NCBI RefSeq assembly: GCF_041146795.1
Contig: NC_135185.1
Span: 6,559,529 to 6,623,528, forward strand
Length of the DNA: 64,000 bases
Origin: Maylandia zebra
Taxonomy: Eukaryota; Chordata; Actinopteri; Cichliformes; Cichlidae
Direction: 5' to 3'
In this document: one piece after another, positions 55,388 to 64,000 of the stretch
How the letters are laid out: each line of letters begins with the position of its first letter
Position numbering within the stretch: the stretch's first letter is position 1
The notes under the pieces: model-generated
Database searches by the model: none
Seen by the model: only the letters and a program-made list of their open reading frames with translations
What the model was told of the DNA's origin: nothing
Program-made: the position numbers and the translations under genes

Positions 55388-56247
55388 CAGTGATAGTTGT
55401 ATATCACATTATATCACTTCAAACAGAGGTGATCCAGTAATGCTGCACTAATGAATTAGACTAACTATTCACTTTAGCTAAAGTTATTAAGTTAGCTAAA
55501 GAGTTGGGATGCTGTGTAAGACATAAATAAAGCTAAAATACAAAGGTTTGGGCACCGTTTTGCATGTTTCCCTACTGTAGGGGTCTCTGCAAGCACACAG
55601 AGGGGGTACTCTGAGAGGGTCCAAGATGACAACTTTGGAATTCTACTAGAAACAGTCGATCATATTTGTTGTCAAAGCTGAATTCAGGGCAAACTACGCT
55701 AAATTAGCGTTTTTAGCTAGCAGCTACAATAAGCATAACAGTTACTGTACGGCTATCATTTGTTAACATGACGCTTGTTCTTATACATGTAATACATTTA
55801 TTACCAACCTGAGAGTTCATCCGCTGGTCATTCGACATGACGAATGACTTCTGAAGTCTTAATTCAGCTCAAGACGCTGTAGATTCCCGTCAGTAACACT
55901 TTCGGTCCGCTAGTAAAACGTAGTTCTATTAATCTGCGCTTGAACCGGAACCGGATGTAAGTTCCAAAAAACTGAATTTTGGAACTGAAATTGAATTGTA
56001 GAACTGAGACTGAATGGTGAGAAGTGAAACTGAAATTATCCGAGAGCTGAATTTTTAAAGGATAAAACGCAGTTTCAAAGCAAATCAATTCATTTTCAAA
56101 CCATAAATTCAATTTCAAATGAGACTAATTCAAATTCGGTTTTCAAAAGCATTAATTCAAGTTACAATTCAGATTCAGTCTGAGCAATTCAAATTCAAAT
56201 TTAACTTATTCAAATTCAGTTTCTGATGGCACAGATTTCTGCCCATA
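55388..56247 (-). repeat. Right arm of a long inverted repeat
   Basis: Reverse complement of 53300-54200, with only scattered substitutions and one 41-bp length difference. The 1187-bp spacer (54201-55387) contains the palindromic MITE and no recognisable gene. Confidence 0.9.
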
Positions 56248-58648
56248 ACGGAGGGTCTATGCCAGTCAACCAGTCTGAATATATTATATTTTTTCCAACA
56301 ATGAGATGCTGCCCTAAACAGGGTCTCTCTCTCTCTCTCTCATGCACACACACAGGGAGAGAGAAGCACGTTTTCAGTCAAGCAGCCTGGGAGCTGCTAA
56401 ATTTGAATCCACAGAGGCTGTGTACTTTTTCCCGCCAAAACAGGTGCACACACACAGCACAGAGACAGGATTTTTGCAGTCTATTTCTCATAATGACGAC
56501 TCCCCTCAAACAAATGACCATAATTTCCTAACCGTAGGGGCTAGAACGGTCATTCTTACACCGTTTTGTTCAGAAGAGATGGGGGAATCTTAAAGTGTTG
56601 ACAATTTATCATTAAAATATGAATTATTAAAGATATTTGACTTCTAATGCACCATAACTGAGTAGAGCAAAGCAAAAACTGCCTTGACTTGCCCTCAAAC
56701 AACGCTTTCTAACTCTAAATCTATTTAGAGTATCAATATCATTCTTTCACCGTAAGAGACAGCAGGCTTTGGTGAACAGTCATGGAAATTTTCAGGTCTC
56801 TGTGGAAATCCATTAAAAAGATATGACGAGAGAAAAAAGTGGTTCATTTCCAGAGTTTGAAATCTGAAGAAATCTGAGCGAAGGACGAATTTCCTACCCT
56901 CAAACAAGTCCAATTCATTTCAGAACGGTAATAGGTGAGAAAATAATTCTTGAATTGTGAGCGTCAGGAGTGTCTGAAGATATACTGGGACAAGCCTTAT
57001 ATCTTAACTTTGCTTCGTTAAGGAGATATGACGATTGGAATATGCCTCTCATTACAGAAATCAAGCGGTGATTTTGAACAAGCTCTCCATTGACTTTCTA
57101 TGGAGAGTTTTGCGACTTTGTGTTGGTCTGAGGAGATTTGCCAAAATTCTATAAATCCTACAACAATGATAGTGACATTTTCGGAAAGCCAGCAAAAATA
57201 CCCACGTTTTGATGTATAATTTGTGGAAGTTGAGTGAAAATTGAGCAAGTAGCAAGAAGTTGTTCGGACATGAAGAGAAGACTGCAAATCCTTCAGTGGC
57301 ACACTGGAAGCCAAGTGCATAGCAACCATAACAACGCATGTATTTTGTGAAAAATCACAATTTTGCAACTGAAAACTTTAAGAGGCATAAAAGTAAAACG
57401 GTAAAAGATTTGAAAAAGCTGATTTATACCTGAATAGCCCAATAATTTGAGAACATTTTAAAGTTTGAATGGTTGCTCTACGTGAAAATATGAGGAAGTA
57501 GTTAAGTTTTAGAAACAAGCAAATTTTAGCAGAATTGCAGAAGTTTCCCATTCATTTCAATGGGACAAATTAAGCTTAATATTTTAAAAAGTATAATAGT
57601 GAAAAATACCAAAAGACATAGCACACATTAGCAGAAATAGCAGAATAGTTTAAAATTTGAACGGTGAAAATCGGCTGAAAATTGTGGAAGTAGTTAAGTG
57701 CCAAAAAGTGTACGGAAGTCCCAAGAGGAACTCAATCCGGTTGTTCAGTGTTGACGCGACGAATCCTACTTCCGGGTCTAAAGTAGTCTGCGTTTAATAT
57801 GGCTTTTGTGTTGTTAACATGTTTAATGTTATGTATTTTCTTCTATTTAATCTCAAAAAGCTCCTAAAACAGTCAGTGATCACTGTTGACCTCCCTCGGC
57901 TTTTATTACCGCTAATCATTTATTTAAGCTCAGTTTTTAAAACCTTAGGATGTAACTACAGCCCAGCCCATGCAGCAGTATATGAATGACTAACCTCGTA
58001 TTGTGGATGGATTATCTCAGTTGTTCTCCTGGCTGAAGTTTGGTCCTTTTACAGCATCCTGCCATGCAATTACATTTGTTCCTGACCACCGAGAACACTC
58101 ACGTTAACTTTTATCGAGTGGGAAAAAAAGTTAGCTTGTTTATATTATGCTAACATAGCTATGTCGCTAGCGGTCACGTAGCACATTATATACCAGCTAG
58201 CCCAACTTCAGTAACCCTACAAACGTCACTGCTGTTTAGTTTTCTGTCTTCATTTATGCTGGAAGTGATAAGAAAGCTGTACGTTTTAATTTGTTTCCAA
58301 AACCCCGCAGTCAGGACATGCTATATTGTATTTAGATAGAAGCTAGCGAGCTAACTCCCTGCTAACTTCTAACTCCGTTAAATGTCATAAATTCCGTTTT
58401 CATGGATGCCTGGATGTTAAACTCAATTGTTACACCTGGTAGAGCAGAACGCTGATCATTTTATTAAAGATGAAAGACTTTAGACAGTTTTTCAACTCTC
58501 AGTAATGCCACAGTGATCGTTTGATATGTGGACCTGCAGCGGAGTTTAGACCCAGACACGGCTAGTGACGTCAGACTGAACAACCGGATAGTGTGGATGC
58601 TTAAAGCATCCACACAATTACTTTTTCAAAGTAACTTGTCCAACACTG

Positions 58649-61600
58649 CTTATTATAGACATTAACTGTAACTCCATTCCCTGTCTGTTGCCAGTACTAT
58701 TGCTGTTTTTTCCACATACTATAAACCCTACAGTCAGTTTACATGTGGATCATCTACTAAACAGAGTAAACAGTAAAAACAAATTGAGCTGGTTTTTGCA
58801 CATTTATTAAAAAAAAACTCAACTTACATCTATTTATGTACATGAGACATGTATAATTCTCTGTAATACAATATAGCATAAAATACAACTTATGAAAAAA
58901 CTAGACTTTAATATCATTGTAGTTTTTAAACAAAACGACATATAATAGAACGGCACTGACCTGTTTGTAAGTGTGTAAAAACAGACTCTTGCATACTTAT
59001 TCACAGTTTCTATGAAATGCACAAAAATTGCCAGCATGAATGTAAAATCTAGCTTATGTATACAATAACATACAGTAACTACAGCAAGCATTCACCATCA
59101 CAGAGTCTGCGTATAATAGGGATTTCAGTCTAAGTAGCATCTGAAGGTTTTTCCCTGGCATTCACTCTGTATGTCTTTACAGAGATAGACTGTAACACAA
59201 TATAATACACGATAATATTGCTGCTCTGCAACCAAACTCTCAGTCAGTGATACTCTAAGAAGCAAATGTGCGGCTCATCTCACTTAAACTTTGGAGAAAA
59301 ACTTCCGGGTTCCAGGATCAGCACGGCTCTCTTTCAGTGTGTCTGACAGAGTGGTTTTGACGATTTTCCTGTCGGCTCTGGAGAGGTTTGTCTTGAGTTT
59401 GAGCAGAGCCGAAACATGTTTTTCACTGTTGGTGACAGAAAGAAGAAAGGGTTTTAAAAAAGTGACGTAAAGTCAGAGACTGTGAAAAAAGGATTGTCAT
59501 GTGAAAGCTGCCACATTTGATATAGAAAAGAAAAAATATAAAGAAATTGAGCTTTTTTTTAGCTAAATAGAATCTGCAATGTTTTATTTCACTTTCAACA
59601 TAAGAATAACAGCAGAAGTTCTAACTTCACTGATCCCGTCAAGACTTGTTTTCATTGACATGTTATGTCTTTTTCTGTGTGTAGCCAGTTTTCTGCCCCT
59701 GACACACATCCTTCCTGCAAACTCTAGCAGCTGTCATTAGCACATCACCAAACCTCTTTGAATTGCTGAGAAGAGGGGAGATGGAAAAGGTCTCAGTACA
59801 CCTCTGTTGGAAATCTGACAATAGGTGGAGCTCTTACTGAAATGGATCCGTGCTTCAAATGCATGTGACTCTCCGAATATGAACTATTTTTACCAAATAA
59901 CTCTTCCATAAAACTCTTATTCAGCATAAACATATATGAGTGCTATCAAGAGCAGTGTTTATGTCTCCTGGTTCCCTTCTTCCTTTTTCTTTAAGGTTAG
60001 AAATAAAACCAAAACTAGACAGTTTGGTTTTCTGGTGGAAGAAATCTTTCATTTAACTCTAATTAACAGCATTATTGACTTCATCTACACAAAGCTGCTG
60101 CTGCTTCTCTCATGCCTGCATGTTTTATTTAGTTCTCTGTTTCAGTGCACTATCAGTGAAACTGGTAATGTAAAATAGAAAGGCAGCACATCTACTTTCA
60201 GCTAATGTTAGTTCCCATGAATGTAGCTCATCCTGCTCACAAGATATATCTGATACCAATTAAGATGTTTCGCTCAGTCAGCTTCCTGTTTACCTGAGGT
60301 CGGGATAAGCAGATCCCAGTGAAACGATTTGCATCTGTATGGCAGGAATATCTTGGAGTTTTAGCACTTCTGCAATCTTGGTCAGGATTTCCTTTAACCA
60401 GTCTTGTTTGGATCCCTGTGAAGACAAATCAGTGACGTCAGTTTAGTCTGCAAGTTTCCCCAAACTGTAATCAGCATAGCTGCTGTTTTTGGAAATAATG
60501 ATGTTTTTCCTTCAGGAGCTATTGCACTGGAACTTCCAGGTAGCTGGGCAGTAACTGTGAATCTAAATTATTTCAGTTAAACAAACTGGAATTTTGCTCC
60601 AATTCTTACCAAAAATCTTGTACTGCAAGTGGCAAAGGATCTTGTTCCATTTAATAATATTATAATCCCTGTCTCATAATTGTAACTCCTTGTCCTCTCA
60701 CCATTCCAGATCCAATATCTATTGACAAATGTCTTTTTTCTATTTCTTACTGATTTTTCTTTTTCTTCACTTCACTTTGAAAGTAAAACCAAAATTAGAG
60801 GATAAATTTCAAAACTTTAATATAGCCCGTCAATGGTTCTTTTATTATTGTTAGCTGAATTTGTGACTAAGGTTGTTTCACCCTGTCAAACAATCAGTGT
60901 TTGTGCTTGATTGATTTTATTTGTGTCACAGCTAAAGTGTGGAATGAAGGTAAGTCTCACCATTCTGGCAAACAGCTCGTGCAGTCTCTCTGCATTTTCT
61001 TTCACAGTCTCGTAAGCCTTCAGCTGACGATCCTTGTCCTTCAGTTTGACCTCTCCTTTCAGGAGCCTCCGGACATATTCTACTGTCATTTCCTGCTGAA
61101 GCTGACCAATCAGCTCCTGAATGTAAGTAACAAAAAAACATTTTTTGTCCATTGATTTAAAAGTTGGTAATAATGGCTTCATAGCAAAGTTTCACGCGGT
61201 CATGTTTCTACCTGATGACAGGATTGAGTCGAACCCTGAAGTTCTTGAAGCTCGTCTTCAGTGCTGTTCAGCAGCTTCTCAAATGTGTTCTTCAGCCAGT
61301 CACTGGTTCCCACCTTCTGGTAGTGTGGCTGTGTGGGGAACAAATGTAAGGCATTTTGTTGATCTCCAAAGATGATAGCTGAAATGAAGAAAAACTGCCT
61401 CTAAATCTGTTTTAAAGAACTTACTTTGAGGATCTTGTGCACAGGGGTTAATAAATAAGTGTGGGCAGACTGTTTCATCTCAGTCAGACCTCGCAAACAG
61501 TTTTCCCGCACATTCTCTGGGAATAGATGGCTCTCCATGATAAGGAAGTCCCTTTAGACAGACCACACAGGACACATTAGCTCACAGTGACGTATTCGCC

Positions 61601-62167
61601 TGTTATGATGAAGGGAAAATCTGAATTTCCATCTAACTGGATCAGAAACATACCTGAACTGTTTGACACAGCTGAGGTTTGCCTTTATGAAAGCTTTGCT
61701 GTGCGGTTTGTTCTGCCTTATGATGTCTTCATGAAACTCTTTATACCTGCAGAAGATTAAGAACAGCTTTCACTTTTATCATCTTGTTATTACCAAACAG
61801 AAAACTAAAATGTATTTTCAAATTTAAATATTTAAAAGACAGCCTTGTGAAGCCTTGTTACCTCTGCATGAAGTCTGTCAGGTTGGATGTTATTTCCTGG
61901 GCCTTGTGCGGGTCTCTTACAGTTATATGTGCTGATGTCACGATGCCGTTGATAAACTGAAGACAAATGGATTGACAAATCAGTGGCAGTTTTAAGTTCC
62001 CAAAGCACTTTACACAGCAATGCACTTCCATCATTTTCAGATCCAGTTAAAGTAACAATGTTATGTCATTTTTTCACCACAACAATTTTTATTGCACAGT
62101 TCATAGCAATGTATCCAAAGCCTCTCATCATGGTCAACAATTAGAAGTCAACAAATGCATGACTCAC
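58649..62167. repeat. Segmental duplication, copy 2
   Basis: Homologous to 38933-46278. The left boundary falls exactly at the end of the outer repeat element (58648). Homology on the right runs to 'tcaacaaatgcatgactcac' and stops at 62167, where a different repeat begins. It lacks the gypsy, hAT and LINE insertions of copy 1. Confidence 0.9.
59284..61956 (-). CDS. Partial tandem duplicate of the TNFAIP2-like Sec6-family gene (3' exons)
   Basis: Seven exons on the minus strand match those of the 39568-48130 gene: 61956-61862, 61746-61654, 61551-61425, 61328-61212, 61116-60961, 60415-60294, 59425-59284 (stop 59286-59284). All splice sites and reading frames are intact. Length differences from copy 1 are whole codons: 61328-61212 lacks one Lys, and 61551-61425 has one extra residue in a diverged patch (DFLIMESHLF against DFFEKHDLF). 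The 61746-61654 exon has a better donor (gtatgt) than copy 1 (gtttgt). About 284 codons remain, giving the C-terminal half of the helical Sec6-type protein. Exons equivalent to the first four of copy 1 are not seen before the window ends. The next one would be only about 110 bp beyond the repeat insertion at 62168, so they may lie past 64000. It is either a functional second gene or a truncated duplicate. Confidence 0.8.
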
Positions 62168-64000
62168 CGGAGATGGGCAGTAATGCGTGTTACTGTAATC
62201 CGATTACTTTTTTCAAGTAACGAGTAAAGTAAGGGATTACTATTGCAAAAAAGGTAATTAGATTACTGTTACTTTACCGTAAGCACGCTGCATTACTGCG
62301 TTACTAAAACCATGATTTTTTTGTGAGCATCTCATGACAATGACGTAAGCGAGCGCCACGATCGTGGCAACAGCTGTGTGCAGATCAAGAATGAGTAATT
62401 GTCACTGTCGCTACCCGATCCGTACCAGAAACCCGATCGGTACCCCGCATGCACAAATCTTACGTCACTTCCTTTCTTTGCAAATATTGCGACAGTTAAT
62501 GTATTTGAGTGACATGGTTAGCGCCCAGTTAGCTCATAGCATTTCTCAACAGCACTAAGTGATTTAGTGATAGTCGAGTGTGTTTATGCTTTTCTGTGTA
62601 GAGAGGATTGTTGGAACAGTGAGGATGATGTCCGCTATCACTGTCAATTGTCAGTAAACACTTAATCTGGCTGATGAATCTTCACGTGACATATTACTAA
62701 GTCATAGGGGTGCAACGATACACAAAATTCACGGTTCGGTTCGGTTCAATACTTTGGTGTCACGGTTCGATATTTTTTCGATACAAAAAAAATGTTCATG
62801 CCTTTTTAATTTGTCATTTATTAAAATTATAAATATATATTTTAAATCAAAAGTACAGTTTTTAAATTTAACCCTAACCCTTGTGCGTGTTTTTTTATTT
62901 TGACAGCGAATGCGCACCTGCGGACCACTTATGTGCAGCCCTGGTTATTTAGCTCATCATATTGCAGCCACAGAAATTCTTTTGTCCATGAAACCATAAA
63001 GCTGCACTTTCTTTTTGCCTTATAGTCTGATTTGTCATAACTTCTCCGTTTTGTGGTAAGCTTTTCTTTGGCTGTCACTTCTTCACCCTGACCTGTCTTA
63101 TTTGGCTCAGCAGAACTGAAATGCTTTTACACACTCACTCACATAAGCTCAGCGATTCTCTGCACGATCAACCTCTCACATGTTTAAGCTTGCTGCAGGA
63201 GATTTCACTTGTCATGTTTGCATAGTAAGCTAACGATTAATAAGACGATGTCAGAGGAATTGGTGCACAAATTATCATCACTCACCAATCAGTGCTGTCG
63301 CTCTCTATACACAGTTCGCACGATTGCAAAGTGAAAGCAAAAAAACAAGCGCAAATTCAAACACGATTTTAATATGTCACATATTGACAGTGGCTCACCG
63401 ATGCCAATGACATAATTACCCAGCTACATTTCCGAAAGAATGCAAAAGCATTGACATATATTTTTCCTTCCTACAATAGGCCGACGGGCAGGGAAGAGAT
63501 AGATTTTGGTAGCCCGACTGAAAAAAAAATCGCTAGCCCCGGGACGTTGGGCTAGCGATATTGCAAGCCCTGTATCTGATTGAGGAATCACTCATCTTTG
63601 GAAAAGAGAGTTTATTACAGAGAAATGTCTCTTTCCAAAATAAAAGCTATACTATCCGCTTCTTCTGGGCTATATTCTCAGCAGCATATTAAACATATAA
63701 GGAGAATCATGTGCTAACAGCTGTCTAAATGACTCGGCTAAAGTTAGTAGCATGCTTGTTGTTTTTGTCTTTGCACTAGGATGATGTCGGCGTAAATGTG
63801 CAGTCATATTCGTTGTGTTCCCACTAGTGCTTTCAGGTTAATCTCGTTGAAATGACCTTAACGCCACAACACGGCAAATCTCCGTTAACGAGCTACCGCC
63901 GATCGCCCCGTGCATGGGGCTAGACGGCCAACACGTTAACGAGCTAACTGCGCTAACACACTAGTTCCCACCCATGTAATTGAGCATTGCGTGGCACATC
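62168..64000. repeat. Block of interspersed repeats interrupting copy 2
   Basis: Starts with 'gggcagtaatgcgtgttact' and a GTTAC/GATTAC-rich stretch (62172-62310). Then comes a 'ggggtgcaacgatacac...ggttcggttcggttc' element start (about 62707-62780). A palindromic 'gggctagcgat' motif lies around 63525-63570. All are typical non-autonomous DNA-transposon pieces in fish. No coding exon is recognisable, and the block runs off the right edge. Confidence 0.55.

Larger units (their letters stand above)
52406..58615 (-). mobile_element. Helentron/Helitron2-like non-autonomous element, 6.2 kb
   Basis: Read on the minus strand, the 5' end (58615 downward) begins GTGTGGATGCTTTAA, part of a 25-nt palindrome at 58591-58615. 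Near the other end, the inverse of this (TTAAAGCATCCACAC) lies at 52438-52452, about 32 nt in from the 3' terminus. That terminus holds a small hairpin (GCATTT/AAATGC stem, 52418-52436) and ends CTAG next to a host T. Asymmetric terminal inverted repeats, a 3' hairpin and no target duplication are features of the Helentron/Helitron2 group of rolling-circle transposons. No Rep or helicase ORF is visible, so the copy is non-autonomous. Internally it contains a degenerate ~20-bp tandem array, a long inverted repeat and a nested MITE. Confidence 0.6.
50875..58648. mobile_element. Interrupted repeat element hosting the Helentron-like insertion
   Basis: The outer element starts CAGTGATGGGAATAACGG at 50875 and ends ...AGTTACTTTG-type sequence reading TCCAACACTG at 58648. 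These termini are inverted (CAGTGATGGG against CAGTGTTGGA). Subterminal GTTAC-rich sequence of this kind is a familiar fish repeat. It is split: 50875-52405 is the left part and 58616-58648 the remaining right tip. The two sides of the break (ACTATAACTA and AATTACTTTTTC) fit the usual continuous sequence. Flanks (CTCAGCAG and CTTATTAT) show no target duplication. Confidence 0.6.

Noticed and set aside
52406-58615. Interpretation as an ordinary cut-and-paste DNA transposon with simple terminal inverted repeats
   Set aside because: The inverted copy is subterminal on one side only, followed by a hairpin and CTAG, and no target duplication is visible. This fits a Helentron-like element better.

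Overview
The window is nuclear DNA of a bony fish, most likely a percomorph teleost such as a cichlid. The genes have many introns with GT-AG splice sites, the codons give teleost-like versions of conserved vertebrate proteins, and introns and intergenic DNA hold typical fish repeats (Tc1/mariner, hAT, CR1/L2 LINEs, Ty3/gypsy, Helitron-like). No bacterial, CRISPR or plasmid features are present. Most six-frame ORFs are chance or shadow frames. I built the genes below by joining exons by hand at splice sites and checking reading phase.

Layout. 1-2.5 kb: first coding exon of mark3 (minus) and the start of its intron 1. 5.0-13.6 kb: complete eif5 (minus, 10 coding exons, 432 aa). 13.6-19.1 kb: complete vps29 (plus), head to head with eif5 and including a 12-nt microexon. 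19.5-20.5 kb: a dead Tc1/mariner copy. 21.5-25.7 kb: complete fam216a (minus, 181 aa), convergent with vps29. 29.4-36.2 kb: a complete 470-aa Sec6/EXOC3-superfamily gene (plus) of the TNFAIP2/EXOC3L4 type. 39.1-48.1 kb: a second gene of this family (minus) with a frameshift in its second listed exon and a large block of transposons in its last intron. 50.9-58.6 kb: nested mobile DNA, in which a 6.2-kb Helentron/Helitron2-like element carrying a ~0.9-kb-armed inverted repeat sits inside another repeat. 58.6-62.2 kb: a tandem partial copy of the 39-46 kb gene (seven 3' exons, all open), interrupted at 62.17 kb by further repeats that run to the window end.

Gene content. TNFAIP2-EIF5-MARK3 neighbours match the human 14q32 order. 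VPS29-FAM216A is a second conserved pair (human 12q24). Here the two blocks lie side by side, joined at a shared eif5/vps29 promoter. eif5 acts in start-codon selection, vps29 in retromer sorting, mark3 in polarity and microtubule signalling, and the Sec6-like proteins in membrane tethering or protrusion formation. They share location, not a pathway.

The most noteworthy structures are the Helentron-like element with asymmetric terminal repeats and its long internal palindrome, and the recent partial duplication of the Sec6-like gene, whose two copies differ by clean transposon insertions.
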